Under the pieces are notes generated by a model. The model was not told the origin of the DNA and did not search any database. It saw only the letters and a list, made by a program, of their open reading frames with translations. A stretch of 64,000 bases of DNA from Bubalus kerabau (lineage: Eukaryota; Chordata; Mammalia; Artiodactyla; Bovidae): contig NC_073628.1 in the NCBI RefSeq assembly GCF_029407905.1, positions 48,567,501-48,631,500 of the forward strand. The letters are read 5' to 3'. The position numbers were made by a program, and so were the translations under genes. Position 1 is the stretch's first letter; every line of letters starts with the position of its first letter. This document shows positions 11,094 to 22,734 of the stretch, piece by piece.

Positions 11094-12634
11094 GTTATTG
11101 TTGTTCAACAGCTCAGTTGTGTCCAACTCTTTGTGATCCCATAGACTATAGCATGCAAGGCTTATCTGTCCTTCAACATCTTCCAGAGTTTGCTCAAACT
11201 CAGGTCCATTGAGTCAGTGATGCCATCCAACCATCTCATTCTCTGTTGTCTCCTTCTCTTGCCCTCAGTCTTTCCTAGTATCAGGTTCCTAGTATCAGTA
11301 AGTTTGCTCTTTGCATCGGGTGACCAAAGTATTGGAATTTCAGCTTCAGCGTCAGTCCTTCCAATGGCTATTCAGGACTTATTTCCTTTAGGATGGACTG
11401 GTTGGATCTCCTTGAAGTTCAAGGGACTTTCAAGAGTTTTCTCTAACACCACAGTTCAAAAGCATCAATTCTTCAACACTCAGCCTTTTTTATTGTCCAA
11501 CTCTCATATCTGTACCTGACTGCTGGAAAAATCATAGCTTTGGTTACACTGATCTTTGTTGACAAAGTAATGTCTCTGCTTTTTAATATGTTGTCTAGAT
11601 TTATCATAGATTTTCTTCCAAGGAACAAGCGTGTTTTAATTTCATGGCTGAAGTCACCATTCATAGCAATTTTGGAGCCGAAGAAAATAAAATCTGTCAC
11701 TGTTTCCCCATCTATTTGCCATGAAGTGATGGCCCAGATGCCATGATCTTAGTTTTTTGAATGTTGAATTTTAAGCCAGCTTTTTTACTCCCTTCTTTCA
11801 TCTACATCAAGAGGCTCTTTAGAGGTTATTGATACCTCTCCCAGCAATCTTGATTCCAGCTTGTGGGTCATCCAGCCTGGCATTTTGCATCATGTACTCT
11901 GCATTGAAGTTAAATAAGCAAGGTGACAATATACAGTCTTGACATACTCTTTTCCCAAATTTGAACCAGTTCGTTGCTCCATGTCCAGTTCTATCTATTG
12001 CTTCTTGACCTGCATACAGGTTTCACAGGAGTCAGGTAAAGTGGTCTGGTATCCCCATTTCTTTAAGAATTTTCCGCAGTTTGTTGAGATCCACATAGTC
12101 AAAAGCTTTAACATAGCCAATGAGGTTAAGTAGATGTTTTTCTGGAACTCTTGTTTTTTCAATGATCCAACGGATGTTGGCAATTTGATCTCTGGTTTCT
12201 CTAACTTTTTGAAATCCAGCTTGAAATATTGGAGGTTCTCAGTTCATGTACAGTTGAAGCCTGGCTTGGAGAATTTTGAGCTTTACTTTGCTAGTATGAA
12301 AAATGAGTGAAATTGTATGGTAGTTTGAATATTCTTTGGCATTGCCCTCTTTGGGATTGGAATGAAAACTGACCTTTTCCAGTCCTGTGGCCACTGCTGA
12401 GTTTTCCAAATTTGCTGGCATATGGAGTGCAACAGTTTCACAGCATCATCTTTTAGGATTTGAAATAGCTCAGCTGGAATTCCATCACCTCCACCAGCTT
12501 TGTTCATAGTGATACTTCCTAAGACCCACTTGACTTCACTCTCCAGGATGTCTGCTCTAGGTGAGTGATCACACCACAGTGGTGATCTGGGTCATGATGA
12601 TCTTTTTGTTCAGTTCTGTGTTTTCTTGCCACTT
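11094..12634 (-). mobile_element. BovB LINE, 5'-truncated, antisense
   Basis: The BovB 3' end lies at the left (GCTCAGTTGTGTCCAACTC) and the reverse transcriptase region extends to 12634. Minus-strand frames give GGDGIPAELFQILKDDA and KRSVFIPIPK (about 12283-12507), typical of the RTE-clade reverse transcriptase. Target-site duplications gttgagtgaaatt (11081-11093) and gttgaatgaaatt (12635-12647) differ at one base. No intact frame remains. Its 5' end faces the BovB at 13160. Confidence 0.95.
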
Positions 12635-13159
12635 GTTGAATGAAATTAATATCTTGCTAATACAGTGGGCCTCAGAGAAGGCAGCCAGTTGTAATTCAAG
12701 GAGTTTGAATTTACTCTAAGAAAATCCCTTATTCCTTCAGAATTTGTGCAAATACAACTACCTAAGGTTCATTTTATTGCCATGCTGCAACAGAGATAGT
12801 CTGTAAAAGGGTGAATGAAGTAGAATGAAAATATTGAGAGAAAAAGAGCACTAATAATTTCACTGAACCTTAGAATAGCCATGCCTATATCCAGAAAGCA
12901 ACATGAATAATTTTTTGAACCAGTAATGAAAACAACCTTTTCCCCCTGCTTAAATTAGTTTAATTGTATTTCTATCACTTGCAAGCAAAAAATAGAAATC
13001 TCCTGTGTTTTTTTTTTTTTTTCTTTTTGACCATATGTATCATAAAAAGTCAATTAGCTACTCAGTTTGGATCCTCCTGTCATGAATTTAGGTAAGTATA
13101 GAGTCCTCTCAAAGACAAAATTCATTCATTAAGCTCATATTACACCTTGGTGGAGTTAA
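12635..13159. other. Unassigned spacer between two BovB elements
   Basis: Holds one duplication of the left BovB, a T-run at 13008-13022 and otherwise non-repetitive text. No gene is seen. Confidence 0.5.
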
Positions 13160-15503
13160 TGGTGCCTCGAGGGTGGGGTTAATGGCGACTTCCTCAAAGA
13201 GGGTTTATGCCACAGGCTGTGTGATTCAGGGAGCTGCACCCAGAGCCCCCGCCCCTGTGGCAGGCCACAGGTATTACCTAAATCAAATCCTGTATTATTA
13301 TACATTGGAAGTAATAAATCGATTCAAGGGATTAGATCTAATACACAGAGGGCCTCAAGAACTATGGACGGAGGTTCCTGACATTGTACAGGAGGCAGGG
13401 ATTAAGTACATCCTCAAGAAACAGAAATGCAGAAAGGCAAATGGTTGCCTGAGGAGGCCTTACAAATAGCTGAGAAAAGAACAGAAAATAAAGGCAAAGG
13501 AGAAAATAAAAGATATAACCATTTGAATGCAGAGTTCCATCATATTTGAATGAGATCCTTGCTGGGTACAGTAATCTGGGGTGTAGGTTATTTTCTTTCA
13601 TCACTTTAAGTATTTCCTGCCATTCCTTCCTGGCCTGAAGAGTTTCTATTGAAAGATCAGCTGTTATCCTTATGGGAATCCCCTTGTGTGTTATTTGTTG
13701 TTTTTCCCTTGCTGCCAGAGTTCCAAAGAATAGCAAGGAGAGATAAGAAAGCCTTCCTCAATGATCAGTGCAAAGAAATAGAGGAAAACAATAGAATGGG
13801 AAAGACTAGAGATCTCTTTAAGAAAATTAGAGATACCAAGGGAGCATTTCATGCAAAGATGGGCTCAATAAAGGACAGAAATGGCATGGACCTAACAGAA
13901 GCAGAAGATATTAAGAAGAGGTGGCAAGAATACACAGAAGAACTGTACAAAAAAAGATCTTTATGACCCAGATAATCATGAAGGTGTGATCACTCACCTA
14001 GAGCCAGACATCCTGGAATGCAAAGTCAAGTGGGACTTAGGAAGCATCACTATGAACAAGGCTAGTGGAGGTGATGGAATTCCAGTTGAACTATTTCAAA
14101 TCCTGAAAGATGATGCTGTGAAAGTGCTGCACTCAATGCCAGCAAATTTGGAAAATTCAGCAATGGCCATAGGACTGGAAAAGGTCAGTTTTCATTCCAA
14201 TCCCAAAGAAGGGCAATGCCAAAGAATGTTCAAACTTCCACACAGTTGCACTCATCTTACACACCAGCAAAGTAATGCTCAAAATTCTCCAAGCCAGGCT
14301 TCAATAGTGAACTGAGATGTTCAAGCTGGATTTAGAAAAGGCAGAGGAACATGAGATCAAATTGCAAACATCTGTTGGATCATAGAGAAAGCGAGAGAAT
14401 TCCAGAAAAATATCCACTTCTGCTTTATTGATTATGTCAAAGCCATTGACTGTGTAGATCACAAGAAACTTTGGAAAATTCTTAAAAAGATGGGAATACC
14501 AGACCATATTACCTGCCTCCTGAGAAATCTGTATGCAGGTCAAGGAGTAACAGTTAGAATCAGGCATGGAACAACAGGCTAATTCCAAACTGGGAAAGTA
14601 GTACTTCAAGGCAGTATATTGTCACCTGGCAACTTTAACTTGTATGCAGGTTCCATCATGCGAAATGCCAGGCTGGATGAAGCACAAGCTCAGATCAAGA
14701 TTGTGGGAAAAATATCAATAACCTCAGATATGCAGAGGACACCACCCTTATGGCAGAAAGTGAAGAGGAACTAAAGAGCATCTTGATGAAAGTGAAAGGA
14801 GAGACAAAACTGACTTAAAAGTCAACATTCAGAAAACTAAGATCATAGCATCCAGTCCCATCGCTTCATGGCAAATAGATGGGAAAACTATGGAAACAGT
14901 GGCAGACTTTATTTTGGGGGGCACCAAAATCACTATGGAGATGGTAACTGCAGCCAAGAAATTAAAAGAGCCTGCTCCTTGGAAGAAAATCTCTGACCAA
15001 CCTAGACAGCATATTAAAAAGCAGAGACATTACTTTGCCGACAAAGGTCCATCTAGTCAAAGCTATGGTTTTTCCAGTAGTCATGTATGGATGTGAGAGT
15101 TGAACTATAAAGAAAGTTGAACACTGAAGAATTGATGCTTTTGAACTGCGGTGTTGGAGAAGACTCTTGAGAGTCCCTTGGACTGCAAGGAGATCTAACC
15201 AGTCCATCCTAAAGGAGATCAGTCCTGAATATTCATTGGAAGGACTGATGCTGAAGCTGAAACTCCAGTACTTTGGCCACCTGATTTGAAGAACTGACAT
15301 TGGTAAAGACCCTGATGCTGGGCAAGATTGAAGGCAGGAGGATAAGGCAATGATAGAGGATGATATGGTTAGATGGCATCACAGACTCGATGGACATGAT
15401 TTTGAGCAAGCTCTGAGAGTTGGTGGTGGACAGGGAAGCCTGGCATGCTGCAGTCCATGGTGTTGATAGTCAGACATGACTGTGCGACCAAACTGAACAG
15501 GGC
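13160..15503 (+). mobile_element. BovB LINE, internally rearranged
   Basis: A BovB 5'-region segment (13160-13271, with GCACCCAGAGCCCC and GTGGCAGGCCACAG) is joined directly to the reverse transcriptase half from about 13272, so internal sequence is missing. Recognisable residues include KAFLNDQCKEIEENNRMGK and NKASGGDGIPVELFQILK. Frameshifts and stops break the frame throughout. An L1 fragment interrupts it at 13540-13715. The 3' end is TGACTGTGCGACCAAACTGA. Confidence 0.93.
13540..13715 (-). mobile_element. L1 ORF1 internal fragment inserted in BovB
   Basis: On the minus strand this 176-bp piece encodes part of the L1 ORF1 C-terminal domain (REKQQITHKGIPIRITADLS). It matches 51590-51833 of the full-length L1. 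It carries neither L1 end nor a poly(A), yet a 10-bp direct repeat cagagttcca (13530-13539 and 13716-13725) flanks it and the BovB text resumes exactly after the second copy. Confidence 0.9.
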
Positions 15504-17362
15504 TCAGAGCCAAAGAGAGTAAAGGGATCAACAATGACTCCTATCCTCAACAATCTTCAAATTAGAGAAGAAGACCATTCTTACAGACATAAACTAACTG
15601 GAGAAACACATAGGAAATTCATCCGAATAAACCATAGATTTTCTTAAATCTGTCAAAAGGAGGGGTGTCCGTCATTCATTGCTCAGGAGGAATGATGAGT
15701 CTCTCATCTTTTATACAGACCTCTTTCACCTCCTTACCACATGACAATCATCTATAAATGGGGCAGCATTTTTCCCAATAAAAATTCAAAATTCCTCAGG
15801 GAAAAGATGTCATTTAGCTTTAAAATATAACTATATTTTAGTGCACAATTAGGAAATAGATTTTTTCCTCAGCATCAACTATGAACAATTGAAACATAAT
15901 TTGCCTGATGTTTACAGCTGAGAGGGAATTTGAGGACACAGCCAGCATGAGTGATAACGATTATCAAGATGGATGATAATGTCTGGAAATGGGTAACAAT
16001 GGTGAGGATACTATTTATTATTCTTGCCTTTGTGTGACTGTATTTGTCAACTTCTTTCCAGAGAGCAAGTTTTGATTAATGAAGTGGGAAACAGGAACAG
16101 GCCACTCAGGACAAGAGAGACCTAATAGGGGAAAAGCCAGTAGAGAAAACTAGAGTAAGTGAAGAACAGCTTTGTTTAGGCAAAATACTCATCCTCATTT
16201 CAGAATTCAGAAAAGGTAACAAAAGTGAGAGAATTGTAGCTATGCAAATTATGTGTGTTTCCAGTGTAAGGGGAGGCTTGTGGTCGGATTTGCCACACCG
16301 TTTCCTCCTCACTGCCCCTGTCTCCCCAAATTTACACCTTCCTCCTTTCTTTCAATTTCTCTTGAACCTTCTGAAGAAAGCTTGCTGCTGGCCAGGGCAT
16401 ACTCCTCCAGCCAACCTGGTTTCCAAATCAGAAAACCAGGAATCACCAAGCACAAGACTGCAGGCGCAAGTTTAAAGTAAAGTGCTTCAGGTCCCATGAT
16501 GGAACACAGTTATTTTATGGTAGTGTTACAGTTCTTTCTTTGCTAAGTATCCCCACCATTATAATACCAGCCATGCTGTTTTCATTTTTCAAACACAATT
16601 CCTTGTTAAGAGTCAGAAAAGTTGCAAAACAAAAATATCTCATGAGTTAGAGCAGTTTTTGTAATTAATTTTGTAAAGGTAGAATGATTACTCCCAATCA
16701 ACTTTTCAGATCAATGATTAATCACTTTATAATCTGGTGGGTCCTTGTCTTCTACAAAGGTGGGACAAAAATTTTATACAAAACAGCAATTTTTCACCTA
16801 TATAAGAATGGTATTAATTTTTTATGACAGAAAGCTTCCTTATATTTTCCATAAAAATAGCTGTAGAAAATAAGTGTAATTTAAAAATTAGGTTTTATAT
16901 ATATATATATATTTCTAAAATTCTCTTTTGTTTTGTGGCACCCTGCCAAAAAAATCACATTGCTAACAAGAAGGCCTGAATTCTCTTGACCATGTGTATT
17001 TTGTATATACCTTTCCAGCCAAAGCCAAGCCAAAATATCTCAGCAAGATGTTCTTTCCAGCCCTTCTTAAGGGCTTAAGAATAAATATATCAAGAAAGAT
17101 GTCAAAACAATAATGATGGTAAAGAGATAAGAACTATGTCCAGCATCAAGTTAAATTATTTTATTTGTCCATACTTAATTTCAAATCAACATAAATATAA
17201 TAATTAGGAGCATACCTTTGTTCTAGATAAAATATTTATTGCTTATTCAGCTTGTTGTAACTCTTTTCAGCTCCTTGCTATATGAGTAATGTTTATTTAT
17301 TGATATAGTGTACTTTTGATTTTCTGTATGGCGCACCCTTGTGAAGCCAGTTTTGACTTCCT
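15504..17362. other. Unassigned sequence
   Basis: No repeat family or gene recognised apart from a short TA run at 16895-16913. The short frames near 16242-16497 overlap on both strands, lack domain features and are not called. Confidence 0.5.
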
Positions 17363-17371
17363 AAGATATAT

Positions 17372-18214
17372 ATGAGAAACATGAGAAACGCTGGACTGGA
17401 AGAAACACAAGCTGGAATCAAGATTCCCGGGAGAAATATCAATAACCTCAGCTATGCAGGGGACACCACCCTTATGGCAGAAAGTGAAGAGGAACTAAAA
17501 AGCCTCTTGATGAAAGTGAAAGTGGAGAGTGAAAAAGTTGGCTTAAAGCTCAATATTCAGAAGAAGATCATGGTATCCGGTCCCATCACTTCATGGGAAA
17601 TAGATGGGGAAACAGTGGCAGAGTTTATTTTTCTGGGCTCCAAAATCACTGCAGATGGTGACTGCAGCCATGAAATTAAAAGACGCTTACTCCTTGGAAG
17701 GAAAGTTATGACCAACCTAGACAGCATATTCAAAAGCAGAGACATTACTTTGCCAACAAAGGTCCGTCTAGTCAAGGTTATGGTTTTTCCAGTGGTCATG
17801 TATGGATGTGAGAGTTAGACTGTGAAGAAGGCTGAGGGCCGAAGAATTGATGCTTTTGAACTGTGGTGTTGGAGAAGACTCTTGAGAGTCCCTTGGACTG
17901 CAAGAAGATCCAACCAGTCCACTCTGAAGGAGATCAGCCCTGGGATTTCTTTGAAGGGATTGATGCCGAAGCTGAAACTCCAGTACTTTGGCCACCTCAT
18001 GCGAAGAGTTGACTCATTGGAAAAGACTCTGATGCTGGGAGGGATTGGGGGCAAGAGGAGAAGGGGACGACAGAGGATGAGATGGCTAGATGGCATCACT
18101 GACTGGATGGACATAAGTGTGAGTGAACTCCGGGATTTGGTGATGGACAGGGAGGCCTGGTGTGCTGCGATTCATGGGGTCGTGAAGAGTCAGATACAAC
18201 TGAGTGACTGAACT
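17372..18214 (+). pseudogene. BovB reverse transcriptase C-terminal remnant
   Basis: One reading frame runs from 17372 to 18211 with a single in-frame TAG at 17816-17818, where neighbouring copies have Trp (CESWTVKKAE). It contains LLLGRKVMTNLDS, WCWRRLLRVPWTARRSNQ and an RRGRQRMRWLDGITD stretch. In the catalytic motif the text reads YAGDTTL instead of YADDTTL, so a catalytic Asp is lost. The N-terminal endonuclease is absent. Non-functional. Confidence 0.85.
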
Positions 18215-18215
18215 G
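17375..18215 (+). mobile_element. BovB LINE 3' end, 5'-truncated
   Basis: The last about 840 bp of BovB, from just before the reverse transcriptase motif C region to TGAGTGACTGAACTGA. A perfect 12-bp target-site duplication aagatatatatg lies at 17363-17374 and 18216-18227. The element is close to consensus, hence relatively young. Confidence 0.97.
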
Positions 18216-18284
18216 AAGATATATATGTAATTAAAATGCACATTTATTAAATAAAAATTGTTGATTACCTATTCTTTATGACAG

Positions 18285-18492
18285 ATTTCCCTAGGGGTTC
18301 AGAGGTAAAGAATCCACCTACAATTCAGGAGACCTGGGTTCAATCCCTTTGTTGGGAATATCCCTTGGAGGAGGACGTGGCTACCCCCTCCAATATTCTT
18401 GCCTGGAGAATCCCATGGACAAGGAACCTGGTGGGCTACAGTCCACAGGGTCGCAAAGAGTGGGACATGACTGAGAGACTAAGCACAGGCAC
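18285..18492 (+). mobile_element. Bov-tA SINE
   Basis: A full-length body with a perfect 14-bp target-site duplication attctttatgacag at 18271-18284 and 18493-18506. Confidence 0.96.
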
Positions 18493-18599
18493 ATTCTTTA
18501 TGACAGGTATCTTCTAGGTTCAGGAAACAAGGTACTGCATATAAAAAGGCCTTATTCTGCAGAAGAATGCTATTAAGTAGGATATAATAGCAATAAGAT

Positions 18600-19205
18600 T
18601 ATGTAAAATTCTGATGAGTGACTTAAGAAAAGCATCTTTAAAACCTATAATATTGATCTGATTTTAGGGGCACAATGGGAACAGGGAAGAGCTCTTTAAG
18701 GAGATTAGAGCTGGGTGAGTTGAGGTAATCCATGAGGGGATTCCAGGTAAGGGTATTCCAGCCAATGGGACAGCAATTACAAAGATACTATGCATGGCCT
18801 ATTCAAGGAAAAAAAATGAAGGACAGGGTTAGTGATATGGAGTAGGTTAGAGTTATGCAAGGCAGACCTTGGAGAAGGCAATGGCACCCCACTCCAGTAC
18901 TCTTGCCTGGAAAATCCCATGGACGGAGGAGCCTGGTAGGCTGCAGTCCATGGGGTCGCTAGGAGTCGGACATGACTGAGCGACTTCACTTTGACTTTTC
19001 ACTTTCATGCATTGGAGAAGGAAATGGCAACCCACTCCAGTGTTCTTGCCTGGAGAATCCCAGGGACGGGGGAGCCTGGTGGGCTGCCGTCTATGGGGTC
19101 ACACAGAGTCGGACACAACTGAAGCGACTTAGCAGCAGCAGAAAGTTTATGAAAAAGTGTTTTGATTTTCTTTTGCACATGATCAGAAGACATTAACACT
19201 GAAAT
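18600..19205 (-). mobile_element. Ancient L2, antisense, split by BOV-A2
   Basis: GGGTATTCCAGCCAATGGGA, TATGCATGGCCTATTCAAGG and, after the SINE, GTTTATGAAAAAGTGTTTTG follow antisense L2 order ('attccaggcagagggaacag', then 'aaggagtttggattttatt' in consensus-like text). Diverged. Confidence 0.55.
18869..19141 (+). mobile_element. BOV-A2 dimeric SINE
   Basis: Two monomers joined by TTTTCACTTTCATGCATTGG and ending in (AGC)n. Close to consensus. Confidence 0.95.
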
Positions 19206-19274
19206 ATATCACTTTGAATGCTTGGTGGGGCAGTTAAGAGGGTAGTGCTATATTAAGAGCAATAAACAGCACTA

Positions 19275-19540
19275 TACCTAAAACTAATACAACTCTGTAA
19301 ATCAACTATGTGTGTTTAGTCACTCAGTTGTGCCTGACTCCTTTGTGACCCAGGGAAGTGTAGCCTGCCAGGCTCCTCTGTCCATGGGATTTCCCAAGCA
19401 AGAACATTGGAGTGGGTTGCCATTTCCTTCTGCAGGGGATCTCCTGACCAAGGGCTCGGACCCATGTCTCCTGCATTGCAGGCAGATTTTTATCATTATA
19501 CTTCAATTTAAAAATTATCTATTAAAAATAAAAAATAAAT
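19275..19540 (+). mobile_element. L1 3' terminus split by a SINE
   Basis: TACCTAAAACTAATACAACTC-TGTAAATCAACTAT before the SINE and TATACTTCAATTTAAAAATT plus an A-rich run after it are the terminal words of ruminant-lineage L1 3' UTRs. Confidence 0.6.
19309..19492 (-). mobile_element. Bov-tA SINE, antisense
   Basis: GTCACTCAGTTGTGCCTGAC to TCCTGCATTGCAGGCAGATT. The complement of the SINE's 5' end is missing. Confidence 0.88.
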
Positions 19541-19689
19541 AGCAATAATTATTGACAATCATTAAGACATTAAGTCTCTGGACCAGAGAGGTAGTAGAGA
19601 AAGTCATGAGAAAACAGTCAAATTTGAAATATACATAACATATGTTAAGTGGAAAAATGTAACTGGAATATCATATGTGTAACACATTA

Positions 19690-20320
19690 ACTTTAATATG
19701 AATAAGAAAGTTAAATAAGAAAATGGACATCTATCTGCTTATTAATACATAAAGGATAAAATAGCAGAAGGAAATCTAACCTTATCAGTATGAATGGATT
19801 AAACTATCCAATCAAAAAGAAGCAATAGAGTAGAAAGAAACAAACAAATAACTAAACAATAACATCCAAGTCTGTGCTGTCTAGAATAGGCAAGTTGTAT
19901 TTTCAAAAATACAAAAGACTGAAAGGAAAAGATGGGAAAAACACTCTAAGCAAACAGCAAACATAAATATGACTGGCTATACCCATATCAGGAAAAATAA
20001 ATTTTACCACCAAAGAAAGATGTTACTAGAAATAAAGATGGGTATCTCATAATGACGAAAAGGTGAACTCATAAATAAGATGCAATCATTATAAGCACAT
20101 ATATACCTGATAACAGAGCACAAGAATGCACAAAACAAAAACTGAAGAGAAATAGACAAAGCACAATAATAGAGATTTTGATATCACACTTTCAGTAACA
20201 GATAAGAGAGCTAGGAAAAACATCAACAATGCTATAGAAGACCTGATAAAAGTATACATCAGATAGATCTAAGAGATCTCTGCAAAGTACTCCCCCCAAA
20301 TAGTACAATCGATATTTTTC
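19690..20320 (+). mobile_element. Ancient L1 ORF2 endonuclease region, decayed
   Basis: The word order ATGGATTAAACTATCCAATC, AAAGACTGAAAGGAAAAGATGGG, TGACTGGCTATACCCATATC, GTTACTAGAAATAAAGA, ACTTTCAGTAACAGATA follows the endonuclease half of L1 ORF2 on the plus strand. The nucleotide similarity is visible but no usable frame is left. Confidence 0.6.
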
Positions 20321-20379
20321 TCAGTAATGTATGATTAAAGAAATAATAAAACCAGGGTCCTATAATTTGTGTAAATAAT

Positions 20380-21100
20380 AGTACCTTTACTGAAATTGGA
20401 AATACTGGAGGTGAGGCATATTTGGAGGAAAAAACAAATGTTGGAATCTTCTGCATGAAGGTGAGAGTTAAAACTAGAGGACTGAGTGAGACCATTTAAG
20501 GAGAGTTATAGAAACAGATGAAAAGTGATTAAGAACTAAGTCTTAGGGAACAAGGGTGTTCACATTTTTAGAAAAAAGGAGTAAATAAAAGACATATATT
20601 GAGAGAGATTGGATGGTCAAGAGGAGAAAATTCAGAAAAGGATAATATTTGCAAACCAAGAGAATTTTCTCCCCCTAGACAAGGGCCTCATCCACCTTGT
20701 TATGTTACAGAGAGACTGAGTAAAATGAGGACTGATATTAACCACTGGACATATCATTACTCTCTTGATGACCTTGACAAATGAGATTTCAGAAGAGTAC
20801 TGGGGTTGAATGGAGAAGGCAATGGCAACCCACTCCAGTGTTCTTGATGAGAATCCCAGGGACGGGGGAGCCTGGTGAGCTGCCATCTCTGGGGTCGCAC
20901 AGAGTCGGACACAACTGAAGCAACTTAGCAGCAGCAGTAACTGGGGTTGAAAGAATAACTGGTGTGGGTCCAAAAGAAAAAGTGTGGAAGCTGAAGTAGA
21001 AACAGAAAGGAAAGAGAATTTTTGAAGGAGATTTGCCATGAGAGGGAACTAGAAATGAAGAGTAGCTACAGGGGATGAGATATTAAGGAAACATTTTTTT
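20380..21100 (-). mobile_element. Ancient L2, antisense, split by a SINE
   Basis: ACTGAAATTGGAAATACTGGAGG, then TTAAGAACTAAGTCTTAGGG and AACAAGGGTGTTCACATTT parallels antisense L2 text. A BOV-A monomer interrupts it at 20811-20939. Diverged. Confidence 0.45.
20811..20939 (+). mobile_element. BOV-A monomer SINE
   Basis: A single monomer (GGAGAAGGCAATGGCAACCC to TTAGCAGCAGCAGT) with a perfect 12-bp target-site duplication actggggttgaa at 20799-20810 and 20940-20951. Confidence 0.95.
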
Positions 21101-22734
21101 TTTTTGCTTGCTTAATTTTTTCATTGGATACTGTTTAAACTATTGTTATGATGATAGCAATGACTGCAGAAAGCAGAGAATTAATCATGTAGGAAATAAG
21201 AAGATAACTGGAACAAAGCCTTTCTCAAGGTGAGAAGAACTACACCCAGTGCAAAGGGCAGGTTTGAATTGTAGGAGAACAGGTCATTTCTCCTAACTGG
21301 AGGGAAAGCAGAGTTTTTGGAAACAGTTGTAATATTTGATGGCATGCAGATAGGGAGATTAGCCTCTCATTGCTTGTATTTTTTCCCATAAAATACAAGG
21401 AGATAAATCTCCAGCTAATTTTAAAATTTTAAAAAAGAACGAATGAAGTTGAAGACAGAAGTAAAATAACCTTCTCAGAAAGAATGCAATAAATTTATTA
21501 GTGGGTAATATTAGTAAATAGTGCCAAGGCCATCCTTCAGCTTTCCCATCATAAACATAAAGTGGTGATGGCTATTCACATTCATATTCAGCCTATCTGT
21601 ACTGATGAGAAACACAGTTGGATTGAACCAAGTTGGCGTTTTACAAAGGAAGAGCCAAAAATGGAGAAAAGTGACATTGATGATTATACCAGGAAGTACA
21701 TATAGTTAGAGAAAAATGGAGTCTAAGCAACACAAAATGAGAAAGAGAACATGAGGAAATAGTAAAAACCTGAAAGGGACAAATTTATTGGTGTTCAAGT
21801 TGTGAGTCAAATAATTATTAAAATTGAAAAACTGTAAGAACAAGAGGAGAAGATCAGACAGTGGGAAAGAAGAGTATCAAGATGTGGGGATAATGGTACA
21901 GCTACCCTTAATAAGAAACAGGGAGTGGATGGCTACATAGAATGAGCAAAGAGATCAGAAACTGAGGATCTAGAAGCTGAGAAGTCAGAGTGTTGGATTA
22001 ATGGATATCAATACCACAATGAGTATAGTGATAAAGGGAAAGTGTCAAGTAAAATATTGAAATTTTCCTGAATGAGGGAGTAATTATGAGGATCGTAGGA
22101 AAGTAAACTATCTGATAGAACAAACTTCAAAAGAGCTAATGTTTTATGCATATGTGTGGGTAAATAAGAATTTATGTATCTCTATTTATTTGTTTTAATC
22201 AGTTCAGTTCAGTTCAGTCTACAGAAGGTCACTTGAATCAGCACAGACAATGTGAATATCCAACTTACCTCCAGGTCCTGTACTGACATAGGACATAAGG
22301 AGAAAGAAAAAAAAAAAAGAAAAGAAAATAACATCTCTCTCTTAAGAGAATTCCAGAGAAAACAATGTTTTCTGGGGATGGCCAAGTTAGGATAAGAAGA
22401 CAAAAGGAAGACAAATGCTATTCTTCATCTCTGTGCTTTGGCTGAATTCTTAAAACAGATTTTCAAATCTTGGAAATCTGCCTATTTTCCAAATTGGAAA
22501 TCAACAGACATGGAAAGAAGACATCCTAACCAGTGCATTTTTTCTATGGAATATCCTTTTTCTTCTAACCAAGCAGAATGCAAAGGATGACCCTACCATC
22601 AGCCCATTTGTCTTGCAATGTGATGGAGATTTCCCCCTCTAAAATTTAATTTGTGGGAATTGCTTATAAATGTATCCTGGGAACAATTATGATTAAATCC
22701 AAATAAATGATAAATAGCATGCTTAAGTCCATTT
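21101..22734. other. Mostly unassigned; possible further L2 debris
   Basis: Contains a T-run near 21096-21108, a solo BovB-like terminal repeat at 22199-22219 and an A-rich tract near 22307-22328. GA-rich text at 21800-22100 may be further antisense L2 but I cannot support it firmly. No gene is seen. Confidence 0.4.
22199..22219 (-). repeat. Solo BovB terminal pentamer repeat
   Basis: CAGTTCAGTTCAGTTCAGT is the complement of the (TGAAC)n that ends BovB, but no BovB body adjoins it on either side. Confidence 0.5.

Noticed and set aside
16242..16497. Overlapping frames on both strands in GC-richer text, considered as an exon
   Set aside because: Frames exist on both strands with no codon bias, domain or clear splice sites.
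21800..22100. Further antisense L2
   Set aside because: Only scattered GA-rich resemblance; not enough ordered matches.
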